Below, in pieces: positions 1 through 8,096 of a stretch of DNA of 64,000 bases (within the stretch, counting starts at the first letter, position 1; each line of letters opens with the position of its first letter). The stretch comes from Sphingobium sp. TCM1. Lineage in GTDB: Bacteria; Pseudomonadota; Alphaproteobacteria; Sphingomonadales; Sphingomonadaceae. Location of the stretch: assembly GCF_001650725.1 (NCBI RefSeq), contig NZ_LXVX01000038.1, positions 62,001-126,000 on the forward strand, in the 5' to 3' direction. A program made the position numbers and the translations under genes. Under the pieces are notes generated by a model. It made no database searches, had not been told where the DNA came from, and saw nothing but the letters and a program-made list of their open reading frames with translations.

Positions 1-2
1 CT

Positions 3-395
3 ATCGACGCCATCGACAATCATGGCCCCTATTATAATGGGCCTGTCGAAGGCTATATCGCCTTCCTCGAAGCATCCCTGCCCCATATGCATATCGGCAG
101 CCATTGCGTGTGCAATCATCTGGTCCATGTCGACGGCGATGAGGCGGAAGGGGAGGTCTACGCCATCGCATGGCACCTCATCCCGGACGGCAAAGGCGGT
201 TTGCAGCATGACATCCAGTCGGTGCGCTATGTCGATCGTTACCGCAGGGATGATGGGCAATGGCGGTTCGCCCGGCGCGACGTGACGTTCGACATGAAGC
301 TGCTCCAGCCGGCCGCCGACCATGGCGCCAAGCCCGATCCCACGCGCGACGTCAGCTATGCCATGCTCCGATCCGCGCTCTTCGCACGACACTGA
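3..395 (+). CDS. SnoaL-like (NTF2-fold) protein, C-terminal part, cut by window start
   Basis: The reading frame is open from the first bases of the window, so the N-terminus lies outside. The visible 130 residues include a segment around HIGSHCVCNHLVHVDGDEAEGEVYAIAWH followed by a strand-rich tail (VRYVDRYRRDDGQWRFARRDV). This is the pattern of the SnoaL_4/NTF2-like family: a histidine and asparagine before a GD.A..E.Y strand, then a D.(F/Y).R..G.W.(I/F)..R repeat. Members include small isomerases, dehydrochlorinases and hydratases, and they often sit beside Rieske oxygenases and SDRs in sphingomonad catabolic islands. The exact reaction cannot be read from the fragment. It precedes the SDR operon on the same strand but is separated from it by a promoter at about 436. 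Confidence 0.75.
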   Translation: MDAIDNHGPYYNGPVEGYIAFLEASLPHMHIGSHCVCNHLVHVDGDEAEGEVYAIAWHLIPDGKGGLQHDIQSVRYVDRYRRDDGQWRFARRDVTFDMKLLQPAADHGAKPDPTRDVSYAMLRSALFARH

Positions 396-435
396 TGCCT
401 CGATTTACGCGGAGGCGATCTTCGGCGGCGGGCGC

Positions 436-473
436 TTGACAGTCGAGGCGCGCCAATGCTGATCACCTGTTCA
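436..473 (+). promoter_or_regulatory. Promoter with TetR-type operator ahead of the SDR/TetR operon
   Basis: A TTGACA -35-like hexamer (436-441) is followed 18 bases later by TGATCACCTGTTCA (460-473), an inverted repeat with one mismatch. Nearly the same palindrome, TGAACAGGTGTTCA, lies at the same place in the promoter at 2753-2789. The operator occupies the expected -10 position, so a bound repressor would block the polymerase. Assignment to the TetR protein encoded third in this operon is inference. Confidence 0.6.
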
Positions 474-516
474 ACAACACCATTCGTCCATGGACGATAG
501 ACGGGAAGGATTTGCG

Positions 517-1269
517 ATGACACGCTCACTCAATGGCAGGGTCGCGGTTGTGACGGGCGCCGGATCGGGCATCGGCCGCGCCATCGCCCTTCGCCTGGCC
601 GAGGATACGGCAAAGATTGCAGTCTGGGACATCAATGGGGAAGGCGCTGCCGAAACGGCGCGCCTGATCGAGGAAGCGGGCGGCACCGCCATCGCGATCA
701 CCGCGGATTGCGCCGAAAAGAGCGCGATCCATGCGGCGGCGGCGGAAACCCGGTCGCGGCTCGGGCCGGTCGCGATCCTCGTGAACAATGCCGGCATAGC
801 GCCGTTCACGCCCTTCATGGATATTGACGACGACCTGTTCGACAAGGTGATCCGCATCAACCTGCGCGGCCCTTATCTGGTCGTCAAGGAAGTGCTGCCC
901 GACATGCTCGCCGCCGGATGGGGCCGGGTCATCAACATCACCTCCTCGTCGGTCCAGTCCGGGTCCTTCGCACAGGGGCATTATGTCTCGTCGAAGGGGG
1001 GCCTCATGGGCATGACAAAGGCTTTGGCGCTGGAATTCGCTGCGAGCGGCGTGACGTTCAACATGGTGCCCCCCGGATTCATCGACACCCCGATGCTGCG
1101 CGCCGCGCCGATCGACGTCGAAGCTTTTGCCCAGACCCTGCCCATGAAACGCATCGGCAAGCCCGAGGACATCGCGGCCGCCTGCGCCTATCTGGCGTCG
1201 GAGGAGGCCAGCTATATCACCGGCCAGACGATTAGTACCAATGGCGGCCGCTACATGGGTTCCCACTGA
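517..1269 (+). CDS. Short-chain dehydrogenase/reductase (SDR)
   Basis: A classical SDR of 250 residues, probably an NAD(P)-dependent oxidoreductase of a hydroxyl/keto intermediate. The Rossmann motif TGAGSGIGRA lies near residue 15, NNAG near residue 90, the catalytic serine in ITSSS near 140, and Y..SK near 155. The C-terminal ITGQTISTNGG is typical of the FabG-like group. The start at 517 is preferred because GGAAGGA lies seven bases upstream; an in-frame ATG at 490 has no such site. It is the first gene of an operon with a second SDR (23-base gap) and a TetR regulator. The substrate is unknown. Confidence 0.88.
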   Translation: MTRSLNGRVAVVTGAGSGIGRAIALRLAEDTAKIAVWDINGEGAAETARLIEEAGGTAIAITADCAEKSAIHAAAAETRSRLGPVAILVNNAGIAPFTPFMDIDDDLFDKVIRINLRGPYLVVKEVLPDMLAAGWGRVINITSSSVQSGSFAQGHYVSSKGGLMGMTKALALEFAASGVTFNMVPPGFIDTPMLRAAPIDVEAFAQTLPMKRIGKPEDIAAACAYLASEEASYITGQTISTNGGRYMGSH

Positions 1270-1292
1270 CGCCAGCCTGGAAGGGATGATCG

Positions 1293-2093
1293 ATGCGTCT
1301 CCACGGCAAGGTCGCCATTATCACCGGCGCCGCAGGGGGAATGGGCGAAGCAGCGGCGCAGCTCTTCGCGCGGGAAGGCGCATCGGTCGCGGCCGTCGAT
1401 CTCGACGAGGCGCGCGTCGCGCCGATCGTGCAGGCCATCCGCGCACAGGGCGGAACGGCGATAGCGGTCGGCGCGGACGTCAGCCGGTCGGCCGAAGTGG
1501 CCGCGATCGTCGCCCGCACCGAAGCTGAACTGGGCCTCCCGACCATCCTGTTCAACAATGCCGGCGTGGACACGGAGAACAAGCAATCGATCCTCTCGAT
1601 CGACGAAGCGGCCTTCGACAAATGTCTTGAAGTCAATCTCAAGGGCGTGTGGCTGATGATAAAGCATGTCGCGCCCCGCATGATCGAGGCGGGTGGCGGA
1701 TCGATCGTCAACACCGCCTCCATCGCCGCGTCGATAGTCGCGGGCACGGCCGGCTATTGCGCGTCCAAGGCGGGCGTGGTCGCGCTCTCCAAGGTCGCGG
1801 CCGTGGAACTTGGGCGGTACGGCATCCGGGTCAACGCCCTCTGTCCCGGTGCGACCGAAACGCCCATGGCCAAGCATCAGCGGGCGGAAATGGAACGGGC
1901 GGGATTGCCGACATCCAGCACGCTGATCGATCGGATGGGCGTGCTCGGCCGCATGGCTGATCCGGAGGAGATGGCGCGGATGGCGCTTTTCCTGGCCAGC
2001 GACGAGGCCAGCTTCGCCACTGGCGGGGTCTTCAACAACGACGCCGGCTGGACCGCGATGAGCGGCATTTCGGTGCAGGATTTCGCGCGGTGA
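1293..2093 (+). CDS. Short-chain dehydrogenase/reductase (SDR)
   Basis: A 266-residue SDR with TGAAGGMGEA (cofactor binding, near residue 11), NNAG near 90, the catalytic serine in VNTASIAAS and Y.ASK near 155. A C-terminal ATGGVFNNDAGWTAM takes the place of the usual TGG...DGG. It shares the fold but not close identity with the SDR just upstream, so the pair probably acts on different intermediates of one pathway rather than being a recent duplication. GGAAGGGATG upstream supplies the ribosome-binding site. The next gene, the TetR regulator, starts 68 bases downstream on the same strand. Confidence 0.88.
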   Translation: MRLHGKVAIITGAAGGMGEAAAQLFAREGASVAAVDLDEARVAPIVQAIRAQGGTAIAVGADVSRSAEVAAIVARTEAELGLPTILFNNAGVDTENKQSILSIDEAAFDKCLEVNLKGVWLMIKHVAPRMIEAGGGSIVNTASIAASIVAGTAGYCASKAGVVALSKVAAVELGRYGIRVNALCPGATETPMAKHQRAEMERAGLPTSSTLIDRMGVLGRMADPEEMARMALFLASDEASFATGGVFNNDAGWTAMSGISVQDFAR

Positions 2094-2161
2094 CGCCTGC
2101 GGGGGATCGCACGATCTTCCGACAGGCTTGCACGGGCGGCGGCGACACCTATGCTCGGGCC

Positions 2162-2746
2162 ATGGTCCAGAAACGCCGCGTCGGAACCGAAAGCTCCGAA
2201 ACCCGTGCCCGCATCCTCGATGCCGCTGAACAGGTCATCCGCGATGATGGCTATGCTGCCGCCAGCAGCCGCCGCGTCGCGCTCCGCGCCGCGCTGCCGC
2301 CATCGCTCGTCCATTATTATTTCCCGACGACCGACGATCTTCTGCTCGCTGTCTTTCGCCGCGGCGCGGAGCAGAGCGACCGGATGATCGCCGATGCGCT
2401 CGCCAGCGATGACCCGGTCCATGCGCTCTGGCGCTTCTTCGTGGACACGAGCCGCACCGGACTGGCGATGGAATTTGTCGCCCTCGCCAATCACCGCAAG
2501 GCCATTCGCGCGGAGATCGCGCGCCATAGCGAGGAGATGCGCGCGCGGCAGGTCGAAGCGCTGGAACGCATGGCGGGCGCCCGGCTGGCCGAACGCGGCG
2601 TGACGGCCGCCGGCCTCAGCCTGTTACTGGCGGCCGCCGGCCGCGCTCTCGTCATGGAGGGCGGACTCGGTGTCATCGCTGGACATGAGGATGCGAGGGC
2701 TGCCGTCGAAAAATGGCTGGACGACCTGTTCCCTCCGAAAAAATGA
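2162..2746 (+). CDS. TetR-family transcriptional regulator
   Basis: A 194-residue TetR/AcrR repressor. The N-terminal helix-turn-helix domain spans about residues 14-60 (ETRARILDAAEQVIRDDG, then SRRVALRAALPPSLVHYYFPTTDDLL). The HYYF.T..LL end of the recognition helix is diagnostic. The C-terminal half is helical and would bind the inducer. An in-frame ATG at 2090 overlaps the preceding stop, but the protein from 2162 already has a normal N-terminus. It is encoded downstream of two SDRs and immediately upstream of the TauD-type gene. A shared inverted repeat in the promoters of both units (460-473 and 2776-2789) suggests it controls itself, the SDRs and the dioxygenase. Confidence 0.88.
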   Translation: MVQKRRVGTESSETRARILDAAEQVIRDDGYAAASSRRVALRAALPPSLVHYYFPTTDDLLLAVFRRGAEQSDRMIADALASDDPVHALWRFFVDTSRTGLAMEFVALANHRKAIRAEIARHSEEMRARQVEALERMAGARLAERGVTAAGLSLLLAAAGRALVMEGGLGVIAGHEDARAAVEKWLDDLFPPKK

Positions 2747-2752
2747 GATGCC

Positions 2753-2789
2753 TTGACTTTTTCTTCCACCCATGCTGAACAGGTGTTCA
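2753..2789 (+). promoter_or_regulatory. Promoter with perfect TGAACA-GG-TGTTCA operator ahead of the TauD-type gene
   Basis: TTGACT (2753-2758) is followed 17 bases later by TGAACAGGTGTTCA (2776-2789), a perfect 6+2+6 inverted repeat. Layout and sequence match the promoter at 436-473. The site lies 17 bases from the neighbouring TetR stop plus a short leader to the ATG at 2817, so the dioxygenase has its own regulated promoter. Confidence 0.62.
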
Positions 2790-2816
2790 ATGTTGAGGAA
2801 GAAAGGAGAGTCGGGC

Positions 2817-3656
2817 ATGTCCGCCACCACGATCACGCGCTTCGTCCATGAAGAGATCAAGCCCAGGATCGGCAGCCGAATCCTGAACAGCAAGGAGGAA
2901 TTGCTGGCGGGTGATCTGGGTCCGCAGATTCGCGAATTGCTCGAGCAGCGCGGCGTGCTGGTTTTTCCGAAGATCAACTTCACCGATGAAGAGCAGGTCG
3001 CCTTCACCAAGACGCTTGGCGGCTTTGCGGCGGAGATCCGCGGCGGCGAGGAAATCCACAAGATCACGCTGGACGTGAAGGAAAATCCCCAGAGCGCCGA
3101 ATATCTCAAGGGATCACTCTATTGGCATATCGACGGCACGATGAACGACGTGCCGATCCTGGCATCCCTGCTGTCGTGCAAGGTGCCGGCCAGTTGGGGC
3201 GGCAATACCGGCTTCTGCAACACCTATGCCGCCTATGACGCCTTGAGCGACGAGCAGAAGGCCGAATATGACAAGCTGCGCGTCGTCCACTCGGTCTGGG
3301 CCAGCGTTTTCTATTACGAACCGGAACCCAGCTTGGCCAAGCTCAAGGGGATGCAGGCGATCGGTGAGAATGAGCTGCCGCTGGTGTGGAACCATCGGTC
3401 GGGCCGCAAGTCGCTGGTGCTGGGCTGCACCGCGCATCGCGTGCTGGACGTGCCCGCGGCCAGGAGCGCCGAAATCCTTGTGGGCCTGCGCGAGTGGGCG
3501 ACGCAGGAGGAGTTCAGCTACAGCCACGAATGGAGCGTCGGCGACCTGGTGATCTGGGACAATACCGGCACCATGCACCGGGCCGAGGCCTATGATCCCA
3601 ATTGCGGCCGGATGATGCATCGCACCAAGCTGCAAGGCGAAGAGCCCTTCGAGTAA
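2817..3656 (+). CDS. TauD/TfdA-type Fe(II)/2-oxoglutarate dioxygenase
   Basis: A 279-residue dioxygenase of the TauD/TfdA family. These cytosolic enzymes hydroxylate a substrate while decarboxylating 2-oxoglutarate. The iron ligands are visible: H104 and D106 in YWHIDGTM and H254 in NTGTMHRAE, with a 2-oxoglutarate-binding arginine shortly after in GRMMHRTK. The start at 2817 has AAAGGAGA upstream; the earlier ATG at 2772 lies inside the promoter/operator. It is a single-gene unit between the regulated promoter at 2753 and the hairpin terminator at 3681. TfdA-like members often cleave aryloxyalkanoates or hydroxylate carboxylates. The substrate here is not identifiable. Confidence 0.88.
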   Translation: MSATTITRFVHEEIKPRIGSRILNSKEELLAGDLGPQIRELLEQRGVLVFPKINFTDEEQVAFTKTLGGFAAEIRGGEEIHKITLDVKENPQSAEYLKGSLYWHIDGTMNDVPILASLLSCKVPASWGGNTGFCNTYAAYDALSDEQKAEYDKLRVVHSVWASVFYYEPEPSLAKLKGMQAIGENELPLVWNHRSGRKSLVLGCTAHRVLDVPAARSAEILVGLREWATQEEFSYSHEWSVGDLVIWDNTGTMHRAEAYDPNCGRMMHRTKLQGEEPFE

Positions 3657-3680
3657 GCCGACCGAAAGATCAAGGAAAAA

Positions 3681-3710
3681 GCCGCCGCCATGATCTGGCG
3701 GCGGCTTTTT
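3681..3710. terminator. Bidirectional intrinsic terminator
   Basis: A perfect 10-bp stem (GCCGCCGCCA / TGGCGGCGGC) with a five-base loop is preceded by AAAAA and followed by TTTTT, so it can terminate from both sides. It separates the plus-strand dioxygenase gene from the converging five-gene minus-strand operon. Confidence 0.9.
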
Positions 3711-3751
3711 CCGTTCCGGAAAGGGGGCGGTGCCACCACCCCCTCCATGGC

Positions 3752-5113
3752 TCAATCCAGCGGTTCAGGGTCGCCCGTGCCCATGTAGCGGGCCAGATTA
3801 TGGTGCAGGCTGGCCACGGCCCGTTCCATATAGGGGTTTGGCTGGGTGCCGCGAAAGCCGACATTCTTCATCCCATGCTGGACGGCAGCCATGTTGGTGA
3901 AGTCCTGCTGCAGCACCGGCGGCCACTCCTCCGCTGCGGTGTAGGTCCATTCCGTCTGTGGCGCCTCCCCTTCAGGGAACAGTTCGTAGACCGCTGCCTC
4001 GAAGATGCATTTGTCTGGGTCGGCGCCATAGGGCCGGGCCGAATAGCAGAGCATGTTGTTGACCGCGTGGCCGATCTGGAAATTGGGGAATATCTGCCAG
4101 GCGGTGCCGCTCCTGGCCGTGTGGGCGGGATCGACCACGGGCCAGAACACCCCCCGCTTTTCGTCGTCGGCACGCGCACTTGCCAGCCAATGCTGGAGCA
4201 CCTGGGGTGCGGGCGTTCCCTCCGGCAGTTCGTCCTTCAGCCGCTCGGCGGCCCGGACCAGCGTCATGGTCGTGTTGGTATTGGCATTCTCCCAGGTGAA
4301 AAGCTGCATTTCGGCCGTGGACAGGCGGGGATCCTCGCCCGAGCCGATGCGCAATTTCGCCTGGTTCTCGTCCATGTTCTTCGGGGCGTCATAGCCGATA
4401 TTGCTGTGCAGCCCATATTTGCGCGCCCATCCCCGGAACTCGCCGAAGGCGTTGAATTCCGGATGGGTGGTCTGGACATGATAGGTTTCGCTGAACGCTT
4501 CGAGCGCCACCTTCCAGTTGCAATCGAAGATGATCCATTTGCGCCAGCGATAGCGCATATTCTGCAACTGGAAGGGATCCAGCATTTCCGGCACGACGCC
4601 CAGATAGTCGGCAAGCGTCCCGCAATCGGGATCGAGATTGATCCAGGCCCAGCCACCCCAGCTATCGACGCGGACATCGCCCAGTTTCGTCCTCTCGGCC
4701 GTCAGCTTGCCCTGCCAGTCGTCCTGGTGGTTCACGAAGGTGCATTGGCCCTGCCGGTCGAAAGTCCAGCCATGAAAGCCGCATATGATGCTGGTGCGAT
4801 TGCCCCGCGCATTGCGCGCGCCGGCCGGCGTATCGATCAGCCGGCGCCCCCGGTGCGGACAGACATTGTGGAATGCGCGCAGTTCGTCCGGCCCCGTCCG
4901 CATGACGATGACCGAATCCTCCAATATGTCGTAGGTGATGAAGTCGCCGACATTGGGAATGTCCTCGATGCGCGCCGCCTGCAACCACAGTTTGCGCCAG
5001 AGCCGGTCCTGTTCCGCGCGGGCATAATCCTTCGAAATATAGGCCTCGACCGGAACCCTGACCGGCGCGATCAGGGTCTCATCCGGCTGGGCGACCTTGC
5101 TCAGTTCGTTCAT
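3752..5113 (-). CDS. Rieske aromatic-ring-hydroxylating oxygenase, alpha subunit
   Basis: A 453-residue oxygenase component. The Rieske [2Fe-2S] ligands are C85/H87 (CPHRGRRL) and C111/H114 (CGFHGWTF). The mononuclear iron histidines are H212 and H217 in SETYHVQTTHPEF. The family hydroxylates aromatic or alicyclic rings, or demethylates, using electrons from a ferredoxin and reductase. No beta subunit or reductase is adjacent, so a homomeric (alpha3) enzyme is likely. The start at 5113 has GAGGA upstream; a longer frame would run into the crotonase gene. It is the last gene of the operon that begins at about 9263. Its presence among CoA-ester enzymes suggests a late ring or methyl oxidation. 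The substrate is unknown. Confidence 0.88.
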   Translation of the reverse strand: MNELSKVAQPDETLIAPVRVPVEAYISKDYARAEQDRLWRKLWLQAARIEDIPNVGDFITYDILEDSVIVMRTGPDELRAFHNVCPHRGRRLIDTPAGARNARGNRTSIICGFHGWTFDRQGQCTFVNHQDDWQGKLTAERTKLGDVRVDSWGGWAWINLDPDCGTLADYLGVVPEMLDPFQLQNMRYRWRKWIIFDCNWKVALEAFSETYHVQTTHPEFNAFGEFRGWARKYGLHSNIGYDAPKNMDENQAKLRIGSGEDPRLSTAEMQLFTWENANTNTTMTLVRAAERLKDELPEGTPAPQVLQHWLASARADDEKRGVFWPVVDPAHTARSGTAWQIFPNFQIGHAVNNMLCYSARPYGADPDKCIFEAAVYELFPEGEAPQTEWTYTAAEEWPPVLQQDFTNMAAVQHGMKNVGFRGTQPNPYMERAVASLHHNLARYMGTGDPEPLD

Positions 5114-5153
5114 GCCATCCTCGCTTTCCGGGCGGCGCGGCCGCCCTGTCTGT

Positions 5154-5921
5154 TCAGCGGCCCTGCCAATCGGGCCGGCGTTTTTCGGCAAAGGCGCGCG
5201 GACCTTCCTGCGCATCGTCGCTCATATAGGCATGTTCGGACGCGGCCCGCGCAGCCTGGAGCGCTGCGGCACGGCCCATCTCCGTCGCCAGCATCACCGT
5301 GTCGCGGCCCGCCTTGACGGAGAGCGGCGCGCCTTCCAGGACTTCCGCCGCCAGTTCCAGCGCCGCGTCCATCAGCGCCGCCGGCTCGGCAAGCCGATTG
5401 ACCAGACCGATTTCATAGGCCCGCTGCGCGGTGATCGGCTTTCCGGTCAGGATGATTTCCATCATGATCCGCTGGGGAATCATGTGAATGAGCGGCGCCG
5501 CCCATGGGGAAGACCGACCGACCTTGACCTCGGTGATGGCGAAGCGCGCCGTGTTGCTGGCGACACAAAGGTCGCAGGCCTGGGCGATCATCCATCCACC
5601 GGCAAAAGCCACCCCGTTGACCGCCGCGATCGTCGGCTTGGACAGTTCTATGCTGTCATAGGGCAGCGGAAAAAGGTCGCGCGGCGGCACCCTCATCCCG
5701 GTCTCGACCATCTCCTTGAGGTCGCCGCCCGCGCAGAAAGCCCGGTCTCCCGCACCGGTCAGAATGGCGATGCGCAGGGTCGGGTCGCGTTCGAACCGAT
5801 CCCATGCCGCCCGCAATCCCTCTCGCACGTCGCGGCTGAGGCAATTGCGCTGTTCGGGGCGATTGATGGTGAGGATGGCGATACCGTCGCTGCGGGTCTC
5901 GAAAAGGACGGCGTCACTCAT
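5154..5921 (-). CDS. Enoyl-CoA hydratase/isomerase (crotonase family)
   Basis: A 255-residue crotonase. The oxyanion-hole segment GDRAFCAGGDLKEM is near residue 60 and a second one, VNGVAFAGGWMIAQACDLCVAS, near 100. The second hydratase glutamate position is not clearly conserved (RSSPWAAPLIHM), so hydration, isomerisation or C-C bond cleavage are all possible. The start codon follows AGGGG and lies one base after the stop of the upstream CoA-transferase gene, so the two are probably translationally coupled. It sits between a family I CoA-transferase and a Rieske oxygenase in one operon, which points to processing of an unsaturated acyl-CoA. Confidence 0.87.
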   Translation of the reverse strand: MSDAVLFETRSDGIAILTINRPEQRNCLSRDVREGLRAAWDRFERDPTLRIAILTGAGDRAFCAGGDLKEMVETGMRVPPRDLFPLPYDSIELSKPTIAAVNGVAFAGGWMIAQACDLCVASNTARFAITEVKVGRSSPWAAPLIHMIPQRIMMEIILTGKPITAQRAYEIGLVNRLAEPAALMDAALELAAEVLEGAPLSVKAGRDTVMLATEMGRAAALQAARAASEHAYMSDDAQEGPRAFAEKRRPDWQGR

Positions 5922-5922
5922 G

Positions 5923-7185
5923 TCAGAACCCCTGCTGCTGGATCATGTGGGCCGCGCGCTCGAGCATTTCGCGAAAATCAGGATGCGCGATGGCGATCAG
6001 GCGGCGCGTGCGCTCGGCCAGATTTTGTCCCTTGAGTTCCGCCGCGCCGAATTCGGTGACGACGATGTCGACGTCGCTGCGCGCGGTCGTGACCGGACCC
6101 GAAAGCTGGGACACGATCTTGCTGACAGTCCCGCCCTTGGCCGATGCCGACAGGGCGATGATCGAGCGTCCGCCGGGCGATCGCGCGCCAGCCCGGACGA
6201 AATCGACCTGGCCGCCCGTGCCGCCGAGATAGGCGGAGCCGGACTGTTCGGCATTGACCTGGCCGGTCAGGTCGACCTCCAGCGCCGAGTTGATGGTCAC
6301 CAGTCGGGACAGCCGGCCCAATATCGCGGCATCATGGGTATAGCTGGTTGCGCACATGCGGATGGCGGGGTTGCGATGCACCCAGTCATACAGGCGCCGG
6401 GTGCCGATCAGCGCACCGTTGATGGAAACGCCGGCGTCGATTTCCTTGCGGGCGTTGGTGACGACCCCGGCCTCGACCAGATCGACGAGCCCGTCGCCGA
6501 TCATGCCCGAATGCACGCCCAGATCCTTGCGATCCTTGAGAAGGCGCAGCAGCGCGTCGGGCACGGCGCCGATGCCGGTCTGGATGACCGCGCCGTCGCC
6601 GATATAGGCGGCGCAGTGCCCGGCGATGGCCTCGTCGACCGCACCGATGGCGGCGGGCTGCACCTCCACCGGCGGTCGATTGACCGGAATCGCCATGTCG
6701 ATCGCCGAAGCGGATATGCTCTCGCCGCAGGTGAAGGGCACGGCTTCGTTGACTTCGGCAATGACGACCCGCGCCTTGTCGACCGCGGCGCGGACATGAT
6801 CGCTGATCAGGCCGCAACTATGGTTGCCGTCGGCATCGGCCGGGCTGACCTGGATCATCGCCACGTCGCAGGGGATGATCCCGGCGGTTATGAGCGGCCC
6901 GACCTGGCTGACATGGACAGGGATGATCTGCAACCGGCCGGCCTTCGTCATCGACCGGAGCGTCCCGATCGCACCCATGCTCGAAAGGGCGAAGCTCTCG
7001 GCACTTTCCGGCGTGAACAGGCCGGAAAAGCTGGTCGCGATGAAGGCGGTGAGGCCCCTTATCCCAGCGCCCTGCTCGATCAGCGCCTCTACCAGGCTGG
7101 TCGGTTCCCCGCAGGCCTGGCCGAAGACGATCGCATCGCCGGCCCTTAACATATCGGCGAAATGGACAGGTGCAGCGCGTGTCAC
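5923..7185 (-). CDS. Acetyl-CoA hydrolase/4-hydroxybutyrate CoA-transferase family (family I)
   Basis: A 420-residue protein of the acetyl-CoA hydrolase/transferase family, which moves CoA between carboxylic acids through a glutamyl-CoA intermediate. Visible family segments are the N-terminal GDAIVFGQACGEP, NSALEVDLTGQVNAE near residue 280 (the glutamates here include the candidate nucleophile), and GGTGGQVDF near 310. Its ATG overlaps the stop of the CitE-like gene by four bases. The pair CoA-transferase plus CitE-type lyase beside an acyl-CoA dehydrogenase resembles the itaconate (RipA/RipC) module of Pseudomonas and Yersinia. Here a crotonase takes the place of the MaoC hydratase, so the substrate may be a different branched or dicarboxylic acid. 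Confidence 0.85.
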   Translation of the reverse strand: MTRAAPVHFADMLRAGDAIVFGQACGEPTSLVEALIEQGAGIRGLTAFIATSFSGLFTPESAESFALSSMGAIGTLRSMTKAGRLQIIPVHVSQVGPLITAGIIPCDVAMIQVSPADADGNHSCGLISDHVRAAVDKARVVIAEVNEAVPFTCGESISASAIDMAIPVNRPPVEVQPAAIGAVDEAIAGHCAAYIGDGAVIQTGIGAVPDALLRLLKDRKDLGVHSGMIGDGLVDLVEAGVVTNARKEIDAGVSINGALIGTRRLYDWVHRNPAIRMCATSYTHDAAILGRLSRLVTINSALEVDLTGQVNAEQSGSAYLGGTGGQVDFVRAGARSPGGRSIIALSASAKGGTVSKIVSQLSGPVTTARSDVDIVVTEFGAAELKGQNLAERTRRLIAIAHPDFREMLERAAHMIQQQGF

Positions 7186-8063
7186 GGCCCGACCTGCCGC
7201 AAGAGTTGTTCGGCGCGGCTAAGATGCGGACGATCGAGCATTCCCCCCTTGTAACCGATCGTGCCGACCCCCGGATGGGCGGCGAACAGATCGACGATGG
7301 CCTGCGCCTCGGCGATTTCATCGGTTGTGGGGGAGAAGGCCGCGTTGATCACGTCCACCTGCGCCGGGTGGATCGCCAGCATTCCGCGATACCCGTCGCG
7401 ACGGACCTTTTCAGCCCTACTCTTCAAGCTGTCCAGGTCGCGAAAATCGCCCTGGATCGTCTCGATCGCGGCTACCCCGGCGGCGGCGGCGCCCAGCAGG
7501 CAAAGGCTGCGGGCCAGTTCATAGGTGTAGCCATAGCTGCCGTCGGCATTCCGATTGGAACTGGCGCCGATCGAATCGGCCAGATCCTCCGCCCCCCAGC
7601 TGAGCGCGACGACACGCGGCGCGCCCTTGTAGTCGCCGGTATGGAACATGGCCTCGGCCGTTTCGGTCACGAGCACGATCAGCGGGGTCGATCCTTCCGC
7701 AATGCCGTTCGCCACCTCCAGCGCGGACAGATAATGATCCAGACGCTCGACATCCGATCGTCCATTGGCCTTGGGCAACATGATGCCGCCGGGCCGGGCC
7801 GGCATGATCGCCGCCAGGTCCGCCAGCGTATGCGGCCCATCCAGCGGGTTGACCCGCACCCACAAACGCTCCAGCCCGTCCCTCGTCCGCAGGAAATCGT
7901 GGATCATTTGGCGGGCGAGAACCTTGTTCTCCGGCGCGACCGCATCCTCCAGGTCGAACAGCGCAATATCGGCGGCGCTGTCGGCCGCCTTCGCCATCTT
8001 CTTTTCGCTGTCCCCCGGCGCGAAGAGCCAGGAACGCATCTTGGTGGGCGGGGTCACGGACAT
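7182..8063 (-). CDS. HpcH/HpaI aldolase / CitE-type citrate lyase beta-like protein
   Basis: A 293-residue TIM-barrel lyase of the CitE family. MRSWLFAPGDSEKKMAKA near the N-terminus and FDLEDAVAPENK near residue 45 (acidic metal ligands) are signature segments. Stand-alone members cleave (S)-citramalyl-CoA, malyl-CoA or beta-methylmalyl-CoA to acetyl-CoA or propionyl-CoA plus an oxo acid, using Mg2+. ATG at 8063 with AAAAAGG upstream is preferred over a TTG at 8096. The gene overlaps the CoA-transferase by four bases and follows the acyl-CoA dehydrogenase by 33 bases. A retro-Claisen step on a CoA ester is the likely role. Confidence 0.83.
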   Translation of the reverse strand: MSVTPPTKMRSWLFAPGDSEKKMAKAADSAADIALFDLEDAVAPENKVLARQMIHDFLRTRDGLERLWVRVNPLDGPHTLADLAAIMPARPGGIMLPKANGRSDVERLDHYLSALEVANGIAEGSTPLIVLVTETAEAMFHTGDYKGAPRVVALSWGAEDLADSIGASSNRNADGSYGYTYELARSLCLLGAAAAGVAAIETIQGDFRDLDSLKSRAEKVRRDGYRGMLAIHPAQVDVINAAFSPTTDEIAEAQAIVDLFAAHPGVGTIGYKGGMLDRPHLSRAEQLLRQVGP

Positions 8064-8096
8064 TCGGTCAGGCACCTTTTTAACGAAACGGGGCAA

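Noticed and set aside
490-516. Earlier ATG for the first SDR
   Set aside because: No ribosome-binding site, and it adds an acidic tail not found in SDRs; ATG 517 has GGAAGGA at the right distance.
8064-8096. TTG start that would lengthen the CitE-like protein by 11 residues
   Set aside because: The ATG at 8063 has a better ribosome-binding site and the normal family N-terminus.
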